From: Abelmoschus esculentus | Lineage: Eukaryota > Streptophyta > Magnoliopsida > Malvales > Malvaceae | Direction of reading: 5' to 3' | Assembly (NCBI GenBank): GCA_035048815.1 | Contig: JAUCBN010000055.1 | Span: 2,735,501 to 2,799,500, forward strand | DNA length: 64,000 nt | Shown here: piece by piece, positions 23,362 to 35,371 of the stretch | Position numbering within the stretch: position 1 is the first letter of the stretch | Layout of the letters: every line of letters starts with the position of its first letter | Position numbers and translations under genes: made by a program | The notes under the pieces: model-generated | The model's input: the letters and a program-made list of their open reading frames with translations, nothing else | Told to the model about the DNA's origin: nothing | Databases searched by the model: none

Positions 23362-24519
23362 TCAAGCACCTCCGGCTGGTTGACGTATTATACGTTCTTC
23401 ATGCTCCGATCTTCCATTTATAGGAATCAAACTCTCAACATAAGAAATGATTTGCATTGTTTCCCGGTAAGCATGGATACCAAGATTTTTAAGCTCTCTT
23501 GTGGAGGGGTCAAACAGCACCAGCTCATGATCCGAGCTCTCAAGAAACAATTCCCCATTTTTCCAAAACCCCAAAGGCCTCTCCACTCCAGGAACAGATT
23601 CAATGGTGAATAGTTTAGTCCATGATCCATTCATAACCCATAAGTCAAAAGATTTCTCAGTTTCTTCCCTGGGGTAAAAAATAGCACCAAGCAATCCATT
23701 GAACTCCAAAAGTTGCAGGTAAAACTGTGCTAAAGTCCCACCAAATTCAGGCAATGGTAAAGTTGAAAACTTTTCATTAACCATATCAAATGAAAGAATA
23801 AGATAATCAGAACCCTCAATTGCCTGCCAATAATAAAACCCATTTATGCAATTATTAAACAAAGGAGAACCATAAGCATGAACATCAGGAACTGGAATTT
23901 CCTTCCATGAATCATTTTTAAGGGAATATAACTCAACTTGGTGGTTCCACTCAGCCATCAGCCCTTCTTCTTCATTCTCTCCAGAGTAATTAGTAAGGAA
24001 TCTTACAACTTTATAGTCATCAGTTTGAGAATCATACCCAAAACCAAGGCCATCATAAGTAGTGGAATCTACTGAAGGAGGGCGTTGGACTGAGGATTGA
24101 GGAAGGATTTTAAACTCTCTGGTAGATGGATTCCAAAGAGCAGCCTTATCATGATCATGTAAACACAATATTCCATTACAAGGACCATCAACTACAGGAG
24201 CATACCAACAATGCTTGAAAAAGGGTAAGCGGATATTCTGTTTTACTGCAAAGTTCTGGTCTTTCTCAGTGGAAAGTTGAGAGAAATAATGGATATCACC
24301 ACGGTTGTTACCATCACAACGTTTGAGGAGGAGATTAAGGTTGTTGTTTTTGAGGTTGTTGTGCTGGTGTTTGGTAATGAAATGAGGGGTTTGAAAAGAA
24401 GAAGACCAAGACTTAGAAACGCACCTGAAACGTGTCAAGGATTTAACTGGAAGCTTGGAGAGAATCTCCAACACCAACACCTCTGGTACCGCTGTTCTAG
24501 TTTTGCTTAACCCTTGCAT
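23362..24519 (-). CDS. F-box protein with F-box-associated (FBA) domain
   Basis: Probable substrate receptor of an SCF (Skp1-Cullin1-F-box) ubiquitin ligase. A single exon encodes 385 aa. The N-terminal F-box is at about residues 11-50 (VPEVLVLEILSKLPVKSLTR, then FRCVSKSWSS). The rest has the FBA_1 pattern: CNGILCL, ALWNPSTREFKILP, GLGFGYDSQTDDYKVVRF, a VELYSLKNDSWKEI strand, FDMVNEKFSTLPLP and LWVMNGSWTKLF. The ATG at 24519 is used; the frame stays open upstream to a GTG at 24564 but no earlier ATG exists. Substrate cannot be told from sequence, as this is a large, fast-evolving plant family. Length is normal and no lesion is visible, so it looks intact. Confidence 0.92.
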   Translation of the reverse strand: MQGLSKTRTAVPEVLVLEILSKLPVKSLTRFRCVSKSWSSSFQTPHFITKHQHNNLKNNNLNLLLKRCDGNNRGDIHYFSQLSTEKDQNFAVKQNIRLPFFKHCWYAPVVDGPCNGILCLHDHDKAALWNPSTREFKILPQSSVQRPPSVDSTTYDGLGFGYDSQTDDYKVVRFLTNYSGENEEEGLMAEWNHQVELYSLKNDSWKEIPVPDVHAYGSPLFNNCINGFYYWQAIEGSDYLILSFDMVNEKFSTLPLPEFGGTLAQFYLQLLEFNGLLGAIFYPREETEKSFDLWVMNGSWTKLFTIESVPGVERPLGFWKNGELFLESSDHELVLFDPSTRELKNLGIHAYRETMQIISYVESLIPINGRSEHEERIIRQPAGGA

Positions 24520-27339
24520 CTTCCTACCCTCTTTGACTTCTCTGTTTCCTGTGTTTTGAATCACAGATTTGATCTAGGGGGAAGATAAGTGAGAACTTAA
24601 ATGAAACAACACAAAGAATAAGACAACTGTAACTACCAACACCCCACGTTTTTTGTGTTTACAAAGAAAACAATGGAAGGTTAATAACACAAGACTTGAT
24701 TTTTTTTAATGTAATATCTGTTTTATAATAAATTAATTAGATATTAATCATTTATCGTTTAAAATATACTTTCAATTATTAAACATTAATAGTGGTATTA
24801 CTATACCATAAATATTAAATATCGAACTCATGACTTAAAAAACAACAATCATTTCCAAGATGATTCATGCTATGAGACATGCTTTAAAACAGCTTGCAAT
24901 TATATTATTCAAGCCAGTTTTAAATTTGTTACAATATAAAATACTATACATTTATAAACAAATTTAGTAAATATTTTGAACAAATTTACAAACCAAGTAA
25001 AACTCAACAGTCAAACTAGATCATAGTTAATGGTCAAACCAGGATAAACGGGTGGAATCAACCCGTCCGCCCAAACAGTTCAGATTAACGGGTCGGAGTT
25101 GAGTTTGGTGAGGACCGGACAGGTTTGGGTCAAGGACGGTGGGCGGCGTGCCAATGGGGAATCGTTTGACGGTCACAGGGGTTCTGATCCAGGCGGCGAA
25201 TGCTGGTCGTGGGAGCATCAACAGATAACGGGTGAGTGAGGGAAAAGAGAGGGTTAGAAAATCGGAGTTCAAGCTTAGCATTGATGGTAAGAATTAGTTC
25301 TGTAGGCTTCACTCTTCGAGGAAATCCTGGTAAGTTGGTTGGTTGGGACATCATCCTCATTATATGATCTCGCACCAAGCTCTAGCATAGTAGCATTCTT
25401 CTTCAGAAAGAGATGACACACATTATCTTGTCTTTTGGGTTGAGTTGTCCTATTGGGTCACACAACTACTAATTGAATTGGGCTATCTTGCCCCAACCCA
25501 AAATTTTTCTTTACCCCATAATGATACAGACTCTCGATCAGTGTCTCACGAGGAATAACCAAAGACCTAAAAATGATCTTCATTATACGATTAAAAACAC
25601 GATGCATTTGGGTGAAATAATTGGTTCCTCCACTCTTCTCATATCCCTTTTTTGACATCGAAGATGTATTTTTTATTGTAATTATCCTCAGTGATAATCC
25701 CAACTTTCATCATGACAATGAGCTTGTCTAGGCATGATAAATTTACGCAATGAAAGAAATAAGATTACACCATCAAATTTTAACTTAAATTAAATACGTC
25801 TTTAATTTATGTATACTTATTCATTAAACACTAATTTATGATTCTAGACACCAATTGTAGCTTAAATCTAATGTCATATTTAGGTCTTAAACTCAAACCG
25901 TTACTTTAAAATTTCTGACATGGTTTAACCTGAAAGAGTTTCATACAAAAACTCATTTAAATTTAAATGTTAAAACATTTTAAAACAATTTAAAATGTTT
26001 ATAAAAGGTAGCTCCAAACAATTTAAGATAATAAATTTTTCGCTTGCTTAATACAATTCTAAAATAAGAGTTTATAACAAATTAATATAGCCCTATAAGT
26101 ATATAACCCAATAAAACATAAGTGTCATACTATCAACAAGCATTCAATATCCAACATCGTTAATCAATCACACAAAATTGGAATGAAATTCGTAAACACG
26201 TAGTATTAAGATATAATCACTTAAAAAATTATTCGAGAATGCAGAATATAAAAACTCTACACCTCATTCAAAATAATTCTTTTAATATCTTTATACGAAA
26301 TCCAGTGACACGAAACATCGAAAATCTTTGGATCAAAACTTACCATTGTATTGAAAACATGTTGCCTTTGGTTATATAATCAAAGATCTCAGACCAATTA
26401 CCAAGTTTATTACATATTAATGAATAAAAAATTGGTCAATCAAATCCCTAATTTCTCAATTCATTTTACCATATACTTCACTCGTTAAGTTTATCAAATA
26501 ATAATTAAAATTCATTAAATTATTTTATAAAAATAAAATATAAAAACCACAAACTTAAATTCAATATTAAAACAAATAGAATTAAATTATCATTCAGTAT
26601 TTGAAAATTTAAAAAAAAAATACAATAAAATTGAATTGACTTTAAGCCTACTTTTATTATCTGCATCCAATTTAATTTGATTGATTACGCAATTGAGAAA
26701 ATTAGTTTTTTTTTATAAACGTAATTATAAAATAAGTGTTTAAATTATTATTTATGTAATTATTATGTAAAATATTTTTATTTAAAATGTTTTTAAAATT
26801 TCATTTTTAGTTGTTTTAAAATCAATTGAGACATATATTTTAGGCAAGAAAATGTTTTCAAGCACCTATTTTAACAATAACAAAAATTAGGCATTTGTTT
26901 GAAAAAAATTAATTTATACACATAAGCTTTTTTTATAATTTGTTAATTTTAATTTATAAAATGAAGTTAAATAATATAAACCTTCAAACTGATCAAAATT
27001 TACTTTAATATATTAATGTGATTACATGATAATATTTATTTATAATTAATTTTAATTTTAAATAAAATACATATTTTACATATATAAATACTTAAATTTC
27101 AATCTTTTATAAAGTAATAAATATTACTTTTTATCTTATTCAATATGTTTAGTATTTACTTTTTTTTATCAGCTTTTAAACTCAATTCATTATTATTTTA
27201 AATTTATTATTAATAAAATATAAAAAAGATATATTAAAATTATTTGATTATTTTTTTTAAATATAATTTTTTATAAAATTTAATTAATTAAAATAGTTAT
27301 AATTTAAATTTTAAAAATGACTTTTAAAAATAGGAAAAG
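24520..27339. other. Intergenic, AT-rich
   Basis: The 5' flank of the F-box gene includes a decayed SINE-like stretch at about 24790-24880 (minus). A less AT-rich block at 25027-25380 has open frames on the minus strand that match nothing I recognise. The remainder to 27339 is AT-rich with no supportable gene. Confidence 0.45.
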
Positions 27340-27760
27340 GATGGATTGAAACAGACGTCGTTAACAGACAAAAATCGAAACCGTGTGGGTCCCACACCTC
27401 TTTAAGACTAAATCCTCGGTAGACTTTTTTGCGCACGGTCGAACTGCATGCATCCTGGACCCCACTTACCCCCTCAATATTTTCTCTCCCCACATCGCAC
27501 ATGATATTTGTGAACACCACGACCTTATGTTTGACTGCCACGTGTTGATTGTCCCCATGAGAATTGAGAGTAAAGCGAGTTGGAATGTGGAGCGTGATGA
27601 AAAGAGAATCATTTTCAGACAAGGGGAGGGACCCACATTCCAGAAAAAACAGCTCACCAGGGTATGGAAACTACTCTGACAAATATATACCGTCGAATTT
27701 CAAGCACAACACGTTAAATGCATCTAAAAACAACGGTAGTAAAAAAGGAACTTAATATTT
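27340..27760. other. GC-richer island, unidentified
   Basis: About 400 bp with much higher GC than the surrounding 5 kb. It contains the palindrome GTGGGTCCCAC (27386-27396, like TCP-factor sites) and a G-box CCACGTG near 27539. A 98-codon frame (27383-27679, plus) and a 103-codon frame (27311-27622, minus) are open, but neither resembles a known protein. It could be a promoter remnant, a transposon fragment or an orphan exon. Confidence 0.3.
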
Positions 27761-27842
27761 CCAACAATTTTATGTGTCACCAATTTAATTTAAAGTTATG
27801 TATTTTTATTTGAATCGTTTATAGTCATAAAATGTGTGCTTG

Positions 27843-27999
27843 TTGGGAGGACAAAATTAGAATTCGAGGTTGAGGGATAAAGCATAAATATTTAAAAGTA
27901 GGGGATAAATTCATAAAAATAATAATTAAAAAAATTAAATAGAAGAAAAAAAAATCGGGGGTGAAGGGGGATTGCCCTACCCCACTTAAGTTCGTCCCT
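27843..27999 (-). mobile_element. 'AGGGACG' element copy (reverse orientation)
   Basis: The reverse complement begins AGGGACGAACTTAAGTGGGG and aligns along its length with the copy at 50391-50560, including the shared TTTTAAATATTTATG and CTCAACCTC blocks. Non-coding, about 157 bp, one end decayed. Confidence 0.6.
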
Positions 28000-28232
28000 A
28001 GGTAATTCAAAGATTTTAAGAGTATTATATAATTTATTAAATTGTAGTCTTTAGAAGCAAATTATCTATAACTCTCATTGATTTTAAAAATGTAACCCTT
28101 AAAATCAATTGTCCTCTTTAAGGTTATTGTGCGATCGTTTTTATTGAGTTTGTCCAGAACTTCATTAGTTCTATGAAAACAATAATAATAGGAATAATAA
28201 ATAAGATTCTATAATCATTTGTTACATTTAAG

Positions 28233-28797
28233 TAGGAGTGTGCAAAAAAAAAAAAAACGGTAAACTGAAACCAATTCCAAAACTAAAAAAAAACAAACCG
28301 AAAAAATGGTTAACTGAACCGAAAAATTCAATTTAGTGTCAAGTTTTTATTCTTTTTATAAAAACCGGTCCGGTTACGATTTACGATTTTAGGAAAAACG
28401 ATTAACCGAACTAATCGGTTATATAATATATTATTATATTACATATTATTTTAATATTTTATATTAAAAATTATATTTTAATTTATTTTCTAATTTTAGA
28501 AAAGTAAAATTGTAATTTTTTTTATAAAATTTAAGTGTTTAACTTGTTAATATTAAAAAAATATACGAATATCATGTGTTATTTTTTAAAATTATTTATT
28601 TTTTCTAGCATGTTATTAAAATTTATATCGTTAATAAATAAAATAAAAAAACTGTTACCCGAACCGATCCAAACCGAAATTTTCGGTTAACCGATTGAAT
28701 GATTACGGTTTAGGGTCGAAAATTGGGTGACCCAAATTTACCGGATAACTGAAATAATTTTCTAATAGCTAATCGAGCCTGGTTTTGCACACCCCTA
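28233..28797. mobile_element. hAT-like non-autonomous element with perfect 8-bp target duplication
   Basis: 565 bp. Ends are TAGGAGTGTGCAAAA and TTTTGCACACCCCTA. The perfect octamer CATTTAAG flanks it on both sides (28225-28232 and 28798-28805), diagnostic of hAT-type insertion. The interior is AT-rich with CCGAACCGATCC and TTCGGTTAACCG motifs; no transposase. Confidence 0.9.
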
Positions 28798-28851
28798 CAT
28801 TTAAGATATAGTTATAACATTTTAACAATTATAACTCATCTATTTTAATTA

Positions 28852-29002
28852 TAGGGGTGTTTAAAACCGACCCAATATCCCAATAATCTAATATCAATAT
28901 TATATTATTACTATGCTTCAACATCCTTTTCATTTTTTTTAACTTGCATTATGAATTTATTGGGTCGATGGGTAACTATTGGACCAGTTTTGAACACCCT
29001 TA
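28852..29002. mobile_element. Short hAT-like MITE, about 151 bp
   Basis: Ends TAGGGGTGTTTAAAAC and GTTTTGAACACCCTTA are inverted repeats. It splits family C copy 28003-29146, as shown by comparison with the uninterrupted copy at 43849-44219. Flanks show an imperfect ATTTTAA duplication. Confidence 0.8.
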
Positions 29003-29146
29003 ATTTTAAGAGCATTTTTAATTTTTTTACAATAAATTTTGAGATTAATATCAATTAATGAATGTAGTTTATCAAAATTTTAGGTCCTCTCTTTTAGAGA
29101 CCTTGTGCTGTCTATCATATTGCGTCTATTCAAAATCCTATTACTT

Positions 29147-30699
29147 GTTGGTTTGAAGAGTACTTGAACTAGGGGTTTTGACATATAATTCTTGAAATTG
29201 ATAGTTTAGATATCTTACGCTTACTTCGATGTGATCTATCGGTTCATCACGTCTCCTCTTTATTCAAATCCAATATATATATCGTGAGGTAATAAGGTTA
29301 CAAATAACAAATAATTTTTAATAGTTTTAATATAATTTATAATTCGATATCCCTCCAATAATTGTGGAAATATTCTTAAAAGATATAATAAATTAAGTTT
29401 AAAGACTATCTATTATAATACCCTTATTATTTTATATGCAATTTTGTTTTTTCTAATTATTTTTTTTAACGAAACATGTAAAAAAAATCCCAAATATAAA
29501 ATAATCCCAAATTTTCTAGATCTGTTATTATTGATAAAGCAATTAAAATGATACATTATAAGCTATATATTATCTTTGAGCTTTATAAAATTATAAAATG
29601 ATCATTAAACTATTTAATTATCACGTAATAAAAAATTATTATTTAATTATTATAAAATAATCATTAAATTATTTGATTACCACGAATAATATTAAATTAT
29701 TCAATCACTATAAAATAATTGCTTATTACAAGTTATACTCCATGTTTTTTTAAATTAATTTAAATACATTTTATTTTCAAAAAAATTCAAATAATCGCTT
29801 ATTATGAAATAATTTATTTTCAAAATTTTAAATTTTTATACTTCAATCTAATAATTATTTTTATTCAAATTAATTCAATTCAGGTAAATTCCAACCTTCA
29901 ACTAAAACCTTATTGATTGAGCTAATGTCACATAGGTCATTAGGTTTATTATTATTTAACTAGAATATAAAGAATGTCCTTTTATGTTTATTATTTTTTT
30001 TTACTAAATTATAAAAAAATCCATTATGTGTGCAATATGTCGGTAATTATTTATTTAAGAATAATTTTAATATACAACTAGTATAAATTAATATATATAT
30101 ATATATATTAAATTTAATATTAAAAATTAAAGTTAAAGGATTTAAGTGATAAAATTTAAAATTTAAGGTGTTATGTAAAGACGAAGTTAAGCGGATGTAG
30201 AGGGATAATCATTTTCAGAAGTTTTTTTTATTTAATTTTTTAAAATTTTAATTTATTTATGAATTTATCATCATTATTACACATTTATATTTTACTTTAC
30301 GGTCTTAAATTCTAACTTTTTATATGACTAAAACTTTAAATTTTTAAATTTAAAAAATACATAAAAATCACTAATTATATATCAAAATATAATCTTTATT
30401 TTATAATGTAATTTTATTTGGATAATAATAATGTGTTTAATCTTCAATTATTGAGATTAGGTTCTTAAATTAAACAAAAACAAATAGTAATTGATGAAAA
30501 TCACAGCCAGCTAAGTTTGAAAAGAGATTTCATGAGTCACTTTCAACCCTGATTAGAAAAAAATTAAATTAAAAATGACAATAAATCTGAGGTTAAATCA
30601 ACTACTCTCAGCTATGTAGGGTACCTTGGCACTTTGCATGGTTGGATATTAGCTGTCAAATAAGAAAAAAAAATAAATTATTAATATATTTCCTTTTTT
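29147..30699. other. Intergenic, very AT-rich
   Basis: No gene, tRNA or clear element recognised. It includes a (TA)n run near 30090. The last part is the distal promoter of the bHLH gene. Confidence 0.5.
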
Positions 30700-30727
30700 T
30701 CTTCACAGTCTTTATTTTATTGCTTCA

Positions 30728-30742
30728 AAAACCCTATAAAAG
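30728..30742 (+). promoter_or_regulatory. TATA box of the bHLH gene
   Basis: CCCTATAAAAGTA lies before a pyrimidine-rich leader. The leader exon runs to a probable donor near 31161 (TTCTTG|GTGAGT), and the coding part begins after an acceptor at 32286 (TTTTTAACCAG). Confidence 0.55.
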
Positions 30743-32311
30743 TAAAGAACTCTTTAATATGCAAACCCCTTCTTCCACTCCTCTTTCATGCTACTTCTCT
30801 TTTCCATAGTCACTCTTTCTTAGCTTCTTTGAACAAACTTTTGCAGATTTTGGATTAAAAAAACTATTTTGATTCTTAAAGTTTTTAACTTGTTGAAGTG
30901 TAAAAAAACCAGACAAGTTTTGGCAATAAAGTTTCAGTCTTTCAATCCTACAACAAAGTTTGCTGCTTTCAATGCTTTCTTGAAGAAAATTAGAACAAAA
31001 CTGAATTCTGGTCTTTGGGTTCTTTCCTTTTCAACAAAAACTATCAACTACAATTTTCTTTTGTTGAATTTGGGTGTTTTCTTGAGTTGGGTCATGAAAA
31101 TTCTCAACTTATAGTACAAAGGTTGAGTTCAGCTCTTTGGCCAATGCAAACTTTATCTTCTTGGTGAGTTGCTGCAATCCTATCTGAGTTCCTTTTTTGC
31201 TTGTAATGTTATTTCAATATATATGATATGTATATACATACATTAACATTTTTTTGGTCATTATTTTGAAATGCTACTCTGTTTTTAATGAAATGGAGTG
31301 GCTTGCTTCTGAGTGTAAGCATGCTATTGCTTTGTATTATTGTATGAACAATATTTGTTTAATCATAGTTCTGTTAGGTAAAATAATGTTTGGTTGGTAT
31401 TATTAAGTTATTTTCAGAAACTGGTCCCACTAAAGATCATTCTATGTATAATCACTAATGATCATGCTTTTTCCACCGTTTGATTATTATGCATGGCTTG
31501 ATGAATCAAATGATGTCACTGGGTTGTAAGTATATGTATATGATATATTGCTTGTGTTGACTAGTTCCAAGAAGGATTTAATTACATTTTTGCATTTTAT
31601 TTTCAGTTTTTTATGTTTGGTTTTCATTGATTCATATGCAACTATTGTCTGTTTGTAAACCAACACAGTTCATATAAGATTATGGAGATATTGTTTTTAA
31701 TCATGATGCTGTGATTAAATTAATGGATGATTATCTGCTGATCAAAGAATGATTTTTTCCCTAAGGTGTGAACTGAGAATAGTATTAAGTTGATTTTTAT
31801 GCTTCAAATTGGTTGTATTTTAGCATGGATTCTTCTCTGACTAAAATATAATGCTCACACCTATTTCGAATCGGGTGAGTATGAGACGAGCGTATTCGAT
31901 TTGTCAGGAGAAATTTCTATTTTGAGGGTCTTTGGTGTTGGTTGCTTTAGTTTTGATCTTGCATTTTCTGTTGTTGAAACTTGAATGGGTAGTAAATTGA
32001 AGGAAAATATGTAAGAAAGTTTGAATAATTTATTTAATTATGCTTGCATGAAAGATTTCATGTTAAATTAGTTAGATGCTGATGATTTGAAAGCATACAA
32101 TTTTTGATTAGATGATCTTGTCTTAGTACGATGAATGTTCGTCGATAATCTCGGTCTTTAAGTATTGGATATATTTGATATCCTTTTCATGACTGTTCAG
32201 CTTGATGAATCAAGTCATGTTTTTTATTATGTTTGCTGCACAGAGTTGTTTCAGTATGTGATTCTGTTTTTACACTTTTTAACCAGGGAAAACGGGATAG
32301 ATATCGGAACG

Positions 32312-33537
32312 ATGATGGAAAACAAAAGGATCCCTTGCTCTGTTGATCATAGTAGTTTCACTTCTTTGGCACCGAAACGACAGAAGTCCGAATTATCAAT
32401 CTCCCCTAAGGTTCTTAGCCTTCTTCACTCCCTTTTATATATTTTCTTAAGAATATATACACTTCTATATTCATTTCATAGCTAAAGGAATCTCCTACGT
32501 ATACTCAAAGATCGACAGGATAGTCAATTCTGTTCAGTTAGATTATCGCTCAATCTCCATTAGCCGAGATTAGCTACATGTAACTTATTTCTGAACACAT
32601 CTTCTGCTATTATTAATTTACCTGCAACGCCGATTTGGTTTCTAAAAATGCAGAGTTTTATCTCTTCATGGCTTCTGTCTGCATACTAAAACTAAGCACT
32701 ATGTTGGATATGGTTTGTTTGTAGCTAAATATAATCCTAATTTACTCGTTTTCACAATAGGATAAAAAAGATAAGGTTGGCGAACGTATTGTTGCTCTGC
32801 AGCAGCTTGTTTCGCCTTACGGGAAGGTACGTTTCGCAATTATAGTGCCATTGTCGACATTAATATTTGACTTTAGTAGGTTGCTTCCGCCGGAGGTTGC
32901 ATTGAAGGCCAAGACTAACTTTTTTTTATCGGATAAAACCTTGAATCCTGATGCTACATTGGTTGTATTGCAGACAGATACTGCTTCTGTTCTCTTGGAA
33001 GCAATGGAATACATACAGTTCCTTCACGAACAGGTTAAGGTCGGTTTTTCTTCTCCGTTTTACTTCAATTATTTCAGCATGCCTATTAATTGTTTCTAAA
33101 TGCAGCCTCGGTCCGGCATTGAGCTTTGAACAAATTTGGATTATGACTGTAATGCTCATTGTAACATTAATAATGATTATGACCATGGTTACAGGTTTTG
33201 AGTGCTCCGTATCTTCAAACCGCACCGGCAAATAACATGCAGGCTAGCGTTAGAATGGCCCAGGTACGCAGTTCTCGACCCTATTTACGGAACTGATTTG
33301 GTTCAATGTCTGTGTTGTTGCTATACCTTTTATGTTGAAACATTCATTAGGGAACCATAGTTTCTAAATCAGTTTTTCTTGCAGGACATAGATCATTATA
33401 GCCTGAGAAGCCAAGGTTTATGCCTTGTTCCAATCTCGTATACCGTCGGAGTTGCTCGTAGCAATGGTGCTGATATTTGGGCTCCCATCAAGACCTCGTC
33501 ACCCAAATTCGACAAGGTTATTTCACCATTCAATTGA
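32312..33537 (+). CDS. Atypical small bHLH transcription factor (bHLH153-like)
   Basis: Nuclear regulator of 150 aa. Five coding exons: 32312-32410, 32761-32826, 32974-33039, 33195-33263 and 33385-33537, preceded by a leader intron of about 1.1 kb. The helix-loop-helix reads ERIVALQQLVSPYGKTDTAS followed by VLLEAMEYIQFLHEQVKVL, a subfamily pattern (PYGKTDTASVL) shared with bHLH68/110/153 types. Conserved C-terminal blocks are SLRSQGLCLVPISYTVGVA and NGADIWAPIKT. The segment before helix 1 (PKDKKDKVGER) lacks the His-Glu-Arg set that contacts E-boxes, so it probably dimerises without classic E-box binding. The paired ATGs at 32312 and 32315 fit the MME start of relatives. Intron phases are all 0. 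Targets are unknown. Confidence 0.88.
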
Positions 33538-33839
33538 CATATCCTTCTTCACCGGCAACCGATAGTCTTTGAACTTAACTCGAATGGGATTTAAAAGGTA
33601 ACCCGACTCCATATTGAACGCACAGAATTTCCTCATCTGATGCAAAGTTATATCATGAATCACTAATATAGGTTGCTTCCTAGGAAAAAAAAAACTATTA
33701 GTCTTTGTTTAGTAGGATCATGTATCAAGAAATGTGGTCCGGCACCTTGTCGTTTTAAGCCGGTGCTCGGATTAATATCTGCGTTTAATCAATTCGATTA
33801 TAATGATCAATTCCTCTCTCCTGATCATGTTATGTAAAA

Positions 33840-35371
33840 TGTGAATTGATGAAGATGAGTTGAATAACTACTTATAACTTGTATGTATTAATATGGGAAG
33901 CCAATTCCATGCTGAATATTACTACCTTATGTTGTCTCTACTATCATTTACTCTAAGACATATTCGTGTATGACACTCGTACTTAATAATATATATCTAG
34001 ATATTAACATTTTGAAATTTAAATTTTAAAGATAAAAATATTCGTATTTAACATTCGTGGTCGTAATCTTTGAGAAATGAAGTTAGATTTGTCATTGAAG
34101 TAGGGTTACCAAAACTTGAAAGTCAAGGTTCAACCATGGCATTAACGTAGGGATTGGACTTTGGTACAAGCTTACTATTCTCGCGGCATATTGTTTATAT
34201 ATAATAGATAAGTATCGAATAATATTAATTTTCAAAGATTTAATTATAAAATAAGTGTTTAAATTATATATTTTTAAATAATAATATTATTATAATTTTA
34301 ATAATAATAATAAGTAATAATAATAATAATGAAAAATAGTGACTAAATTATGAATAATAAAAACTAAAAAAGGGACGAAACTGTAAATGATATAAATTTT
34401 TGGGGACGATTTGACCATTTTACGCAAGAGTATGGATTCTCTGAGCGGATCGGATCTAAAACGACATTGTTTTGGGCCTTAAGAACCGATACCAAAACGA
34501 CATGGGAGCTCCTTAAAAAAATTAGAAAACTCTCCGGTGCTTTCTCAAGCTTCTTCCCAGGATCCCAGCACCGCCTTGAGCCTCCGTTCGTCGATGACGA
34601 CCGTCGTCATTTGCGATCGTCAATTATTCATAAGCTCGAACTTTTTCGAATATTTTCAATGCGCTGAATCTGTATCTGAGGTCGGGTATTGGTTAATTGG
34701 TTAATTTTGGGTTATTTTGTTTAGGTTGTAATCGGTATTGGGTCGGGTGTTGGGTCTAGTGAATGGGCAATTGCGTAAGACAAATTAGATCAGAATATTA
34801 ATAACATAATTATTTTTGGATTTTCTTTTTAATTTTAATTGGTGTCTGGTTTGGATTTTAGGCTTAAAGCCTAGATAAAATACGTGTTTATAACATAATT
34901 ATACACTTTCTTTTAATTTATTAAATCTAAAATCTTAATACCTAAATATTAAATTCTAGTCTTAAATTTAAAATTATAATTCATATAATACCAACCTTTA
35001 AATTTTAAATTTTCAGTTGAACGATCGAGCTAACACTTTTATATCGTCAAAATTAGATTAAACCAAAATAGGTCATCCTCGCAACCCAATTTTCTTTATC
35101 CGCAACGTTAGGTTTAAACTTGATTTTATTTAAAAGATTTAACGTCTTATCTGTTAGACCAACTAATTACTAAACAATTAAATTAAATAATTATAAAATA
35201 AAATATATTTAAATTTAAAAATATATTATTAAAAAATAACTCTAAACTTCAAACATACATAGTAAACCAATAAGACTGATAGAAAAAAGGAGCAAATGTA
35301 TAATAAAAAGCCCTAATGTAATCTACTTTAATGTCCGGATGCATAATATAATTTACAAGAGTAGATAGTAA
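33840..35371. other. Intergenic with a coding-like relic
   Basis: Mostly AT-rich. At 34430-34680 a GC-richer piece holds a 66-codon open frame (34467-34667, plus) of no recognised family. It looks like the 5' end of a lost gene but cannot be named. Confidence 0.35.

Larger units (their letters stand above)
28003..29146 (+). mobile_element. Repeat family C, copy carrying two nested insertions
   Basis: The outer segments align with the uninterrupted element at 43849-44219: shared TTCAAAGATTTTA, GTGCGATCGTTT, then ACATTTTAACAATTATAACT and AATGAATGTAGTTTATCAAA. Two DNA transposons (28233-28797 and 28852-29002) split this copy. Outer edges are estimates. Confidence 0.65.

Noticed and set aside
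25027..25703. Minus-strand open frames as a possible gene
   Set aside because: Three short frames in different phases without start, splice signals or any recognisable domain.
30869..31114. Possible upstream reading frame of 81 codons in the bHLH leader
   Set aside because: It would have to start at TTG and has no recognisable protein features; it lies in the leader exon of the bHLH gene.
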